Source of the DNA: Candidatus Methanosuratincola sp.
GTDB lineage: Archaea > Thermoproteota > Methanomethylicia > Methanomethylicales > Methanomethylicaceae
Reading direction: 5' to 3'
Length of the DNA stretch: 12,348 bases
Assembly (NCBI GenBank): GCA_029907755.1
Contig: JARYLH010000035.1
Location: 1-12,348, forward strand
The stretch's first letter is position 1. Each line of letters opens with the position of its first letter. The translations under genes were made by a program, and so were the position numbers. Below the pieces are notes generated by a model. It saw only the letters and a list, made by a program, of their open reading frames with translations. It had not been told where the DNA came from and ran no database searches. Of this stretch, positions 1-10,463 are shown piece by piece.

Positions 1-1
1 C

Positions 2-1234
2 GCGATCATGGTCCCCGAAAGCGATAGGATCCGGTACAGGTCAGTCCAATACGCAAAGCTCGAGATCCTGAAGAAAGCCTACAAGATCTTCTCGGAGAAG
101 GGGGGCGCCTTTTCAGGCGAGTATGAGGACTTCTGTGCCCGGAATGCGTACTGGCTTGATGATTACGCGGTCTTTACGGCGCTCAGGGAAGAATCCGGGC
201 TGCCCTGGTATCTATGGCCTGAGGGGCTGAGGAGGAGGGCGCCAGAAGATCTCGAGTCGGCGAAGGAGAGGCTCGAAGGGGCAGAATTCCACAGGTTCGT
301 GCAGTACATCGCATGCAGGCAGTGGCGGCTTCTGAAGGAACACTGCAGGAGGAAGGGGATCAGGATATTCGGCGACCTCCCTTTCTACGTGAGCCACGAC
401 AGCGTCGATGTCTGGACGAACACAAGGCTGTTCAAGCTCGACAGCGGAGGCAGGCCCCTCTTCGTCAGCGGGGTCCCCCCCGATTACTTCAGCGAGACAG
501 GGCAGCTTTGGGGGCATCCGGTCTACGACTGGGAAAGGCTGAGGGAGACCGAGTTCGAGTGGTGGATGCGCAGGATAGAGCGCAACGCAGAGATGTTCGA
601 CCTGGTCAGGATCGACCACTTCAGGGGTCTACTCGCATATTGGGAGGTGCCCGCTGCCGAAAAGACTGCGATGAACGGCAGGTGGGTGAAAGCCCCTTCG
701 GAGGAGTTCTTCGAGACGCTCAGGAGGCGGTTCCCCTCATTGCCTTTCGTGGCAGAGGACTTGGGGGTGATAACAGAGGACGTGAAGGCTGCGATAAAGG
801 ACCTTGGGATCCCAGGCATGAAAGTCCTCATCTTTGCATTTGACGGCAAGCCAGACAACCCATACCTGCCCGAGAACCACGAGCCCAACTCGGTCTCGTA
901 CACAGGGACCCACGACACTAACACGGTCAGGGGCTGGTTCAGGGAAGAGGCGACGCAGGAGGTTAAGGATAACCTCTTCAGGTACCTCGGCAGGAGGGTC
1001 GGGGAGGAGGAGGTCAGCGCCGAGATGGTGAGGCTGGCGATGGGTTCCAGGTCAAGGCTCTGCGTAGTCCCGATGCAGGATGTGCTGAACCTGGGGAGCG
1101 AGGCCAGGTTGAACGTGCCATCTTCCCCCTTGAACAACTACCTATGGAAGATGACGGGAGACCTCTTGTGCAATGAGAGGCTCGCAGAGTTCGCCCAGAT
1201 CACTCGAGAGTCCGGAAGATCTAGGGGCATGTGA
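2..1234 (+). CDS. malQ: 4-alpha-glucanotransferase (GH77, amylomaltase), 5' end outside window
   Basis: Amylomaltase moves alpha-1,4-glucan segments between maltodextrins and releases glucose; it is cytoplasmic. The reading frame is open from the first bases, and the ATG at 8 lies inside the gene: about 410 residues are present where the family usually has about 500, so the N-terminus is missing. GH77 signatures occur in order: GDLPFYVSHDSVDVW, PPDYFSETGQLWGHPVYDW, VRIDHFRG with the nucleophile Asp at codon 614-616, VAEDLG with the acid/base Glu at 755-757, and YTGTHDTNT with the transition-state Asp at 914-916. The C-terminal RLNVPSSPLNNYLW resembles the usual NVPGT...NW ending. All three catalytic carboxylates are intact. 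The gene converges on the membrane-protein gene with only 8 bases between stop codons. It probably feeds glucose to the downstream ROK kinase and glucans to the synthase and branching enzyme, but it belongs to a separate transcription unit. Confidence 0.95.
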   Translation, partial: AIMVPESDRIRYRSVQYAKLEILKKAYKIFSEKGGAFSGEYEDFCARNAYWLDDYAVFTALREESGLPWYLWPEGLRRRAPEDLESAKERLEGAEFHRFVQYIACRQWRLLKEHCRRKGIRIFGDLPFYVSHDSVDVWTNTRLFKLDSGGRPLFVSGVPPDYFSETGQLWGHPVYDWERLRETEFEWWMRRIERNAEMFDLVRIDHFRGLLAYWEVPAAEKTAMNGRWVKAPSEEFFETLRRRFPSLPFVAEDLGVITEDVKAAIKDLGIPGMKVLIFAFDGKPDNPYLPENHEPNSVSYTGTHDTNTVRGWFREEATQEVKDNLFRYLGRRVGEEEVSAEMVRLAMGSRSRLCVVPMQDVLNLGSEARLNVPSSPLNNYLWKMTGDLLCNERLAEFAQITRESGRSRGM

Positions 1235-1242
1235 ACATGGCG

Positions 1243-1902
1243 TCATTCAGGCAGGATGTCTTTCAGCCGATCCTTCAGGAGCCAGCCCACAACTATGCCT
1301 GCGGAGACGCCCACAAATATGGCAACTCCCCACGCGAATGCCTGGGCGATTATGTTCAGGATGGTGACGTCGACCCCAAGCTCAGTCAGCGAAATGGTGA
1401 TCACAACGAAATACAGGACCAGCTTCAACAGATTCCCCAACAGATCCGTGTAGAAGGCCGGGCTGCCCTCGTGGGAGAAGCTCTTCTTTGCGATCTCGCC
1501 GGCCCAGTCTGAGAGGACCCCCCCAAAGATGAATATGACCAAGGCGATGACGAGATTGGGTATGAAATTAAGGACGGCATTGACCGGGCCCTCAAGGTAA
1601 GGGATGTTGAGGCTCTCAAGGGCAAACAGCAAGCTGACTATGTATATGGGCCATTTGCTGACGGACTTCATTAATTCTGAAGCTGTGAATCCGGATTTCA
1701 GCACCGCCCTGCCGATCGCTGTCTTTCTCATGGTGGCATCGAAACCGAACCTCTCAACAGACCTCCCCACAATCTCCCCGACCAGCCTCCCGACTACGTA
1801 ACCCAAGATAATGATCGCTGAAAAGACGGCAGCATGAAAACCGATGAGCTTCAGCTGATCCAGGAGCCAGGCGTAGTCTATTGCCTGCGACGCAGATGCC
1901 AA
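1243..1902 (-). CDS. Small membrane protein with MscS-associated conserved TM helix repeats
   Basis: This 219-residue integral membrane protein has about five hydrophobic segments, near residues 21-45, 82-97, 113-134, 156-173 and 182-208. The pairs 82-134 and 156-208 look like an internal duplication: each has a helix, then a short turn ending in LN or NI, then a glycine- and alanine-rich helix followed by charged residues. That is the pattern of the conserved TM helix found near MscS-type mechanosensitive channels in bacteria and archaea. The MscS beta domain is absent, so calling it a channel is inference. The start is TTG at 1902; the ATG codons just upstream are out of frame, and an in-frame TGA lies a few codons before. 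A TATA-like box at about 1940-1947 would place the transcript start near 1916, giving a very short leader. A role in osmotic response beside a trehalose operon is possible but unproven. Confidence 0.75.
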   Translation of the reverse strand: MASASQAIDYAWLLDQLKLIGFHAAVFSAIIILGYVVGRLVGEIVGRSVERFGFDATMRKTAIGRAVLKSGFTASELMKSVSKWPIYIVSLLFALESLNIPYLEGPVNAVLNFIPNLVIALVIFIFGGVLSDWAGEIAKKSFSHEGSPAFYTDLLGNLLKLVLYFVVITISLTELGVDVTILNIIAQAFAWGVAIFVGVSAGIVVGWLLKDRLKDILPE

Positions 1903-1937
1903 CAGATGAAAACACCATCATAGGATCTGAAAGTCAT

Positions 1938-1949
1938 TTTATTTAAAGG
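1938..1949. promoter_or_regulatory. Bidirectional TATA-like box
   Basis: An AT-rich block centred on TATTTAAA (1940-1947) sits in otherwise GC-rich DNA. Read on the minus strand it gives TTTAAATA, about 27 bases before a start near 1916 for the TTG-initiated membrane-protein gene. Read on the plus strand it lies 26-27 bases before position 1971, exactly where the 5S-like sequence begins. Both distances match the archaeal TATA-to-start spacing. Promoter activity is inferred from sequence and spacing only. Confidence 0.5.
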
Positions 1950-1970
1950 TAATTCGCTTGTTGCTGTTGA

Positions 1971-2086
1971 GCCCGGGCGGTCATAGCGCCAGGGCTTGTT
2001 GGGGGGACAGGCACGATTGGCTTAGCGATGAATAGCTTAAAAAGGCGTCAGCAAAGAGGATAAATCAGAGCCCCAGGGTTCGGGTT
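1971..2086 (+). pseudogene. 5S rRNA-like relic or 5S-derived small RNA
   Basis: The first 25 bases read like the 5' end of an archaeal 5S rRNA: GCCC, three bases, CGGTCATAGCG (helix I strand and loop A), then a helix II strand ending GGGC. Positions 1971-1978 can pair with 2078-2085 (four Watson-Crick-rich core pairs plus G-U pairs) as in helix I. GCGCC at 1986-1990 can pair with GGCGT at 2044-2048, as in helix II. The 3' part holds GAGGAT, AGCCCC and GGGTTCGGGT in the order I recall from crenarchaeal 5S genes. The total of about 116 bases is close to the usual 120-125. The strongly conserved loop C region (CCGAAC, then GGAAGTTAAG) is not recognisable, so this is not a normal functional 5S gene. 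A decayed copy, a 5S-derived RNA, or partial coincidence all remain open. Confidence 0.3.
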
Positions 2087-2094
2087 TAGTTCAT

Positions 2095-2110
2095 AAGCAT
2101 AAAAATAAAA
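2095..2110 (+). promoter_or_regulatory. Candidate promoter of the treS operon
   Basis: An A-rich TATA-like run, CATAAAAATAAAA, lies after the 5S-like element. At archaeal spacing it would start transcription near 2125-2135, about 50 bases before the ATG at 2184. A weaker TATA-like box, CTTAAAAAG, lies at about 2036-2044. The assignment rests on composition and spacing only. Confidence 0.4.
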
Positions 2111-2183
2111 TCCAGGAAAGTTTTCGGTGATCGATAGAACTACTGTTAAAGAAAGAGACCGCGGGCAGGTTGTTGTTGTAACC

Positions 2184-5455
<3,272 letters not shown>

Positions 5456-5459
<4 letters not shown>

Positions 5460-7450
5460 TATCAAAGGGAATTCAGATGGATGCCAAGAGCGGTGGAGAT
5501 TGCAGGCGAAAGGATGTGCAGGCGCATTCGCTGCTGACCGATTTCGACATTTATCTCTTCAGGCAGGGCAAGCACAGCAGGCTTTATGATAAGCTGGGGG
5601 CACACCTGGCGGAATGGGACGGGGAATCGGGGGTCCAGTTCGGGGTCTGGGCGCCTAATGCAGACGGAGTCTTCGTGATCGGAGACTTCAACAGCTGGAA
5701 GCCCGTACACAGGCTCTTTCCGAGGGGGGACGGTTCAGGGATATGGGAGGGGTTCCTGCCAGGGGTTTCCAAAGGATCCCTTTACAAGTACAGGGTGGTG
5801 TGCGGGGACGGGCGTTGCTTCGACAAGGCTGACCCTTTTGCATTCAGATCTGAGGTCCCGCCTGCAACAGCCTCGGTCGTCTGGAGCCTTGAGTATGGCT
5901 GGTCGGACGGGGAATGGATGAAAAGAAGGGGGGAGTTCAACTCGCACAGTTCCCCGATATCAATATACGAGTGCCACCTGGGGTCGTGGAAGAGGAGGGG
6001 GGACGGTTCTTGGCCCACCTATTCCGAGCTGTCCAAGGAGATCCCAAGGTACTTGGAGGAGTCCAAGTTCACCCACCTCGAGCTGCTGCCGGTCATGGAA
6101 CACCCGTTCTACGGATCATGGGGGTACCAGACCACAGGCTACTTCTCACCGACGGGGAGGTACGGAGAGCCCCAGGGCCTGATGCGCCTCATTGATCGGG
6201 TCCACCAGGCGGGGAAGGGGGTCTATTTGGACTGGGTCCCCTCCCACTTCCCCACCGACGCTCACGGCTTGGGGTACTTCGACGGCACGCACCTCTACGA
6301 GTACGAGGACCCGAGGAAGAGGTGGCACCCGGACTGGAGGAGCTACATCTTCGATTACGGGAAGAGCGAGGTCAGGTCTTTCCTGATCAGCAGCGCATCG
6401 TTCTGGCTGGACAAGTACCACGCAGATGGGCTTAGGGTAGACGCTGTCGCCTCCATACTTTACCTCGACTACTCGAGGAGGGAGGGCGAGTGGACCCCAA
6501 ACGAGCACGGTGGGAGGGAGAACCTGGAGGCGATATCCTTCATCAGGGATCTGAACGAGGCGGTCTACAGGGATTTCCCCGACGCCCAGATGATAGCCGA
6601 GGAGTCCACAGCCTGGCCAATGGTCTCCAGGCCGACTTACTCCGGGGGGCTGGGCTTCGGGATGAAGTGGAACATGGGGTGGATGCACGACACGCTCGAG
6701 TACTTCTCCAAGGACCCGATCTTCAGGAAATACCACCACAGCACGATAACGTTCAGCATCTGGTACGCATTCTCGGAGAATTTCGTGCTGCCGCTCTCCC
6801 ACGACGAAGTGGTCTACGGGAAGCGCTCGCTCCTCGGGAAGATGCCCGGAGACGACTGGCAGAAGTTCGCCAACCTGAGGCTGCTGCTCGGCTACATGTA
6901 CGCGCACCCGGGGAAGAAGCTGATCTTCATGGGAGGGGAGTTCGGGCAGCGGAACGAGTGGTACCACGAAAGGGGGCTCGACTGGCACCTCCTCTCCCAT
7001 CCAATGCACGCCGGCGTGAGGAGATGGGTGGAAGACCTGAATTCGACGTACGCGTCGGAAGCGGCTCTGCACGAGCTTGATTTCGAGCAAGGGGGGTTCG
7101 AATGGGTGGACTTCAGGGACTATGAGCAGAGCGTCATAAGCTTTGAGAGGAAGGGCAGGGCGGGGGAGGTCGTGCTAGTCGTCTGCAACTTCACCCCCGT
7201 GCCGAGGGAGAACTACCGGGTCGGAGTCGACAGGGGAGGGAGGTGGAGGGAGCTGCTGAACAGCGACGCGGTCGCATACGGCGGTTCAGGGTGGGGCAAC
7301 TTCGGCAGCGTTGAGGCGGAAGAGGCGGAGTCCCACGGGCGGAGGTACTCGATGTCCTTGACTTTGCCTCCGCTCGGAGTTTTGTACCTAAAGCCCGAGG
7401 GGTCTGAAAGGCAGGGCGGGGGAGGGAAGGGCGATCACAACTTATTTTAG
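5456..7450 (+). CDS. glgB: 1,4-alpha-glucan branching enzyme, GH13 type
   Basis: GlgB cuts alpha-1,4 chains and rejoins them as alpha-1,6 branches in glycogen. The 664-residue product has an N-terminal CBM48-like domain (about 58-150, FGVWAPNADGVFVIGDFNSW), then the GH13 barrel from about 168 (IYECHLGSWKR). Branching-enzyme signatures include FYGSWGYQTTGYFSPTGRYG and VYLDWVPSHFPTDAHGLGYFDGTHLYEY. Catalytic residues are Asp329 (GLRVDAVASILYLDYSR), Glu382/383 (MIAEEST) and Asp450 (LSHDEVV). A C-terminal beta domain follows at about 575-654. Length fits the 630-730 usual for the family. ATG 5456 overlaps the treS stop (ATGA). ATG 5477 (residue 8) is a serious alternative, because AAAGGGA lies 6 bases upstream of it and the 5456 start has no well-placed Shine-Dalgarno site. 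Archaea often use GH57 branching enzymes, so a GH13 GlgB beside TreS-Mak suggests a bacterial-type module. It is cotranscribed with treS. Confidence 0.96.
7438..7450 (+). promoter_or_regulatory. Possible internal promoter before the winged-helix gene
   Basis: ACTTATTTTAG at the end of glgB is an AT-rich break in GC-rich coding sequence. Its centre lies 27-30 bases before the ATG at 7474. At archaeal spacing this would give a nearly leaderless transcript for the winged-helix gene and the genes after it, and no Shine-Dalgarno site precedes that ATG. This is weak evidence from composition and spacing. Confidence 0.25.
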
Positions 7451-7473
7451 AGCCCCCGCCATGATCATTTACT

Positions 7474-7716
7474 ATGAATGACATCTATGAGCTGGCTCCT
7501 TCGATGAGGCTACTAATAGCCATGCACAACGTCTCTTCGGTGGATCCGGCTACTGCTAAGAGCCTCGATGAGCTAAGGATCGCATCGGGCATGTCAGAGC
7601 CAGAGCTACAGAACGCGGTAAGGGAGCTCATCTCCTATGGCTACGTGGAGTGCAGGGGGGCGGCATACTACCTTAGCAGGCTCGGGATATGCGTGATAAG
7701 GAGCGTCTACACTTAG
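7474..7716 (+). CDS. Small winged-helix DNA-binding-like protein
   Basis: An 80-residue basic-to-neutral protein. Residues 29-58 (KSLDELRIASGMSEPELQNAVRELISYGYV, given as landmarks K29 and V58) fit a helix, a turn and a recognition helix. They are followed by a short beta wing at about 58-67 (VECRGAAYYL) and a last helix or strand to residue 80. This is the layout of minimal archaeal winged-helix regulators. I do not recognise a named family. The gene sits 23 bases after glgB and 19 bases before the first glycosyltransferase gene, in the same direction, so it may be a local regulator of the glucan operon. It could also act elsewhere, or bind protein rather than DNA. The codon pattern matches its neighbours, and the length and position support a real gene. 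Confidence 0.7.
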   Translation: MNDIYELAPSMRLLIAMHNVSSVDPATAKSLDELRIASGMSEPELQNAVRELISYGYVECRGAAYYLSRLGICVIRSVYT

Positions 7717-7735
7717 TTAGGCCCAGGTAATCCAG

Positions 7736-8323
7736 ATGAGGGCAGTGATGCACATAAGCTGGGAATACCCGCCCTGGGTCGTCGGGGGGCTCTCCCAGGA
7801 GCTGAAAGCGCTCCTACCCGAGATCGCCAAGAAGGTCAGGACCACACTCGTTGTAAGGGGCGACAGGGACGAGGTCTCCGAGGTAGACGGGGTTCGGACC
7901 TTCAAGTCAGCCTCGTCGATCAGGAGCAGCCCGCACATACTCGCATACATACATGCGCTCAATATCGACCTCGTGAGGGCCGCCTCGGCAGCGGTGCATG
8001 AAGATGGGGACTTCCCCATTGTGCACACCCACGACTGGGTGAGCGGCCTCGCGGGGGTCTACCTCAAGTCCTGCTTCGGGGCGCCCCTCGTGACTTCAGT
8101 TTACACCACAGAGCTGACCAGATCAAAGGCACTGGGTTCTCTGCTCAGCATGGGCATCTTCGACATCGAGAGGCATTGTTTCAACAGGGCTGACCTGGTC
8201 GTCGTCAAGTCGCTGGAGATGAGAGAGCACCTGAAGGAGAATTTCGGGGTAGAGCGCCGCAGGATAGTCTTAGCAAGGAACGCCGACGAACTGATAGAGG
8301 CATACAGGGGGATTCAGGACTGA
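7736..8323 (+). CDS. Stand-alone N-terminal GT-B domain, glycogen-synthase-like
   Basis: A 195-residue protein matching only the N-terminal Rossmann half of the GT4/GT5 glycosyltransferase encoded next to it. Shared landmarks are WEYPPWVVGGL (residues 9-19, against WEYPPHIVGGL), HTHDW (97-101, against HVHDW), APLVTSVYTTELTR (against RPLVATIHATELGR) and a final RIVLARNADE (against KISVIHNGYDP). The C-terminal half is absent: there is no donor-phosphate Arg/Lys pair and no E-x7-E motif, so it cannot be a complete transferase by itself. It probably arose by tandem duplication and loss of the second domain. It could be a regulatory or scaffolding subunit of the neighbour, a glucan-binding protein or a decaying gene. 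The intact frame and good start (AGGT 7 bases before ATG 7736) argue against simple decay. Its TGA overlaps the presumed CTG start of the next gene. Confidence 0.8.
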   Translation: MRAVMHISWEYPPWVVGGLSQELKALLPEIAKKVRTTLVVRGDRDEVSEVDGVRTFKSASSIRSSPHILAYIHALNIDLVRAASAAVHEDGDFPIVHTHDWVSGLAGVYLKSCFGAPLVTSVYTTELTRSKALGSLLSMGIFDIERHCFNRADLVVVKSLEMREHLKENFGVERRRIVLARNADELIEAYRGIQD

Positions 8324-9489
8324 GGATCCTTACGATAACGTGGGAGTATCCGCCACACATAGTCGGGGGGCTGGGGAGGCATGTCCACAACCTTTCGATC
8401 CACCTGGCGTCGAAAGGCACCGACGTGACGGTCCTCAGCTTCACCGATGGCACCTCGGAGAAGCGCGAGAGGGCTGACGGCGTGGAGATTGTAAGGGTGA
8501 ACCCCTATGTGATGCGTTATCCGGACTTCGTATCCTGGATAGAGGGGCTGAACATGCTGATGGTCGAGTGTGCCGCTGATCTTGGAAGCTTTGACCTCAT
8601 ACACGTCCACGACTGGCTGACCGCCTATTCTGGAATCGCGCTCAAGCACATGTGGAGGCGCCCCCTCGTGGCTACGATTCACGCAACGGAGCTAGGCAGG
8701 AGGAAGGTGCTGACGAACGATAGCGAGAGGCACATCCACGAGATGGAGTGGTGGCTCGCCTACGAGGCATGGAGGGTCATATGCTGCAGCAAGTACATGA
8801 TGAACGAGGTGCACTCGAGCCTCGGGTGTCCGATCGACAAGATCTCAGTTATCCACAATGGGTATGACCCCAAGATGGCGAAGTCTAACCGCAAAGGTTC
8901 GAGTGGAAAAAACGGGAAGACCGTGCTCTTCGTCGGGAGGCTCGTCTACGAGAAGGGACCGCACCTGCTGGTGGAGGCAGCCAGCCTCCTCAAGGACAAG
9001 GACTTCAGGGTGATCATAGTAGGCGACGGCGCGATGAGGCCCTACCTCGAGGGGCTCGCCAAGAAACTGGGCGTGAGCGACAGGGTGACTTTTCTGGGCC
9101 ACGTGGACGACGAGACATTGCTCTCAATTTACAAAGAGGCATCCGTGCTGGTCATACCCAGCCTCTACGAGCCGTTCGGGATAGTGGTTCTGGAGGCCAT
9201 GTCGCTCGGGATCCCCGTGATCGTTTCCAACACAGGGGGCCTCGACGAGATAATCACGGAAGGGAAAGACGGGCTCAAGTTCCAATCCGGTTCGCCGGAA
9301 GGGCTTGCGAGAGCCATCACCAAGATCCTCGAAGATGAAGGGCTGATGGCAAGGCTGGTGGAGAATGCAAAGTCGAGGGCGAAGGAGTTCTCCTGGGACA
9401 CGACCGCGGATCAGACCCTCGATCTGTACAAAAAAGTCCTGGAAGAGTACAACGCCAACAACTGGAAGCCGAGGGCGGGCCTCCGATGA
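8320..9489 (+). CDS. GT-B glycosyltransferase, glycogen synthase-like, apparent CTG start
   Basis: A 389-residue GT4/GT5-type transferase likely to extend alpha-1,4-glucan from NDP-glucose. The N-terminal domain has WEYPPHIVGGLGRHVHNL (residues 8-25) and HVHDW. The C-terminal domain has FVGRLVYEKG (Arg207, Lys212, donor phosphate) and the E-x7-E motif EPFGIVVLE (Glu284, Glu292), followed by TGGLDEII. The frame reads homologously from CTG 8320, which overlaps the preceding TGA (CTGA). The sequence AGGGGGAT ends about 8 bases upstream and can serve as a Shine-Dalgarno site. The first conventional start is GTG 8425, which would delete the whole glycine-rich N-terminal motif, so I reject it. Alternatives for the junction are a -1 frameshift or an indel error. 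Family and position between glgB and a sugar kinase support glycogen synthase; a GlgM-like maltose-1-phosphate synthase or another hexosyltransferase is possible. The stop overlaps the next start (ATGA). Confidence 0.85.
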   Translation: MRILTITWEYPPHIVGGLGRHVHNLSIHLASKGTDVTVLSFTDGTSEKRERADGVEIVRVNPYVMRYPDFVSWIEGLNMLMVECAADLGSFDLIHVHDWLTAYSGIALKHMWRRPLVATIHATELGRRKVLTNDSERHIHEMEWWLAYEAWRVICCSKYMMNEVHSSLGCPIDKISVIHNGYDPKMAKSNRKGSSGKNGKTVLFVGRLVYEKGPHLLVEAASLLKDKDFRVIIVGDGAMRPYLEGLAKKLGVSDRVTFLGHVDDETLLSIYKEASVLVIPSLYEPFGIVVLEAMSLGIPVIVSNTGGLDEIITEGKDGLKFQSGSPEGLARAITKILEDEGLMARLVENAKSRAKEFSWDTTADQTLDLYKKVLEEYNANNWKPRAGLR

Positions 9490-10463
9490 CGGTTAAATAC
9501 GCGGTTGGGCTGGACATAGGGGGGAGCTGGATCAGGGCAGCCATGGGAGACCAAGGCGGCAGGATCTTGAGGAGGTCCGTTCGGAGGGTTGAGCGCGGTA
9601 GCCCGGACCGGTTCGTTTCTCAGGCGATCGGCATAATCAAGGACGTCTGCGGCGGGAATCTCGAGGAGGTCGAGGGCATAGGCGTCGGGGCGGCAGGGAG
9701 GCTTGACATAAGGAAGGGGACGATTGAGTTCTCCCCCCACGCCTCGCTCAAGAGCGTGCCGCTCAAGGACGCGATTGAGGCAGAGTTCAGGAGGGACGCG
9801 GTGGTTCTCAACGACTGTGTGGCGGCAGCCGTGGCGGAGGGGGAGATCGGGGCGGGAAGGGGGATCGGGAACCTCGTCTACATCGGGATCGGCACTGGGA
9901 TCGGCGCAGGGATAGTTGTTGACGGCAGGGTCCTGCTCGGGAAGGACGGGAACGCCCACGAGGTTGGGCACATGATAATCGATCTGGAGGGGAGGCTCGA
10001 ATGCAACTGCGGCGGGCTTGGGCACTGGGAAGCCTACACCTCGGGGAGCGGAATCCCCAAGTACGCAAGGTACCTGTCCGGGGGCTTCACCGGCGCGAGC
10101 AGGCTGGCCGAACTGGTGAGGGGGGGCGGAGGGGAGTTAGAGGCAAAAGAGGTCTTCAGCGCGGCGTATGGAGGGGACCCCTTCGCAAAGCTCGTGATCG
10201 AGAAGGCGGCGGAGATCAACGCCAAGGCGTTCGCAAACATCGTGAACCTGTACGATCCCCAGACGATCACGGTCGGGGGAGGGCTTGCCCTTAAGAACCC
10301 CTCTTTGACGGTCGACCCCATTGCGGAAGCGTTGCCCCGGCTTTGCTTCAACTCGCCCCCCAAGGTGGTGCTGACCCCACTAGGCGAGGATGCCCCCCTC
10401 GTGGGCGCGCTGCTTTCCGCGTTCGCTTCTGTCCGTTCCAGGATGGTCCCCCAGCTTGGATGA
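9486..10463 (+). CDS. ROK-family sugar kinase, probable glucokinase
   Basis: A 325-residue kinase expected to phosphorylate glucose (or a related hexose) with a nucleotide donor. It has the phosphate-binding motif GLDIGGSW (8-15), the catalytic base Asp110 (VLND), a glycine-rich second phosphate loop IGIGTGIGAGIVVDGRV (133-149) and GNAHEVGHM with His162. The zinc motif reads CNCGGLGHWE (Cys173, Cys175, His180), where the classical ROK motif has a third Cys at the last position. VGGGLAL forms the adenosine-binding turn near the C-terminus. Length is normal for ROK kinases. It lacks the winged-helix N-terminus of ROK repressors, so it is an enzyme rather than a regulator. ATG 9486 overlaps the previous stop (ATGA), which fixes the start. 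Its likely job is to recapture glucose released by MalQ and TreS. The stop abuts the stop of the convergent GalT-like gene. Confidence 0.9.
   Translation: MTVKYAVGLDIGGSWIRAAMGDQGGRILRRSVRRVERGSPDRFVSQAIGIIKDVCGGNLEEVEGIGVGAAGRLDIRKGTIEFSPHASLKSVPLKDAIEAEFRRDAVVLNDCVAAAVAEGEIGAGRGIGNLVYIGIGTGIGAGIVVDGRVLLGKDGNAHEVGHMIIDLEGRLECNCGGLGHWEAYTSGSGIPKYARYLSGGFTGASRLAELVRGGGGELEAKEVFSAAYGGDPFAKLVIEKAAEINAKAFANIVNLYDPQTITVGGGLALKNPSLTVDPIAEALPRLCFNSPPKVVLTPLGEDAPLVGALLSAFASVRSRMVPQLG

Noticed and set aside
2069..2086. tRNA-like GGGTTCGGGT sequence
   Set aside because: No anticodon or acceptor arms can be folded around it; it fits better as the 3' end of the 5S-like element.
2127..2183. Upstream in-frame GTG start for the TreS-maltokinase gene
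   Set aside because: It has an AGGA Shine-Dalgarno-like site, but the 19 codons use A/T-ending forms unlike the gene body and the best TATA-like box would start transcription about there. Kept as an alternative in the feature entry.
6146..7090. Long open frame on the minus strand inside glgB (314 codons)
   Set aside because: It is rich in Pro, Val and Arg, has no recognisable motif and lies opposite a clear GH13 enzyme; this is expected in GC-rich DNA.
8425..8427. GTG start of the full glycosyltransferase
   Set aside because: It would remove the WEYPPxxVGGLGRHV motif, which is clearly encoded in frame from 8320.
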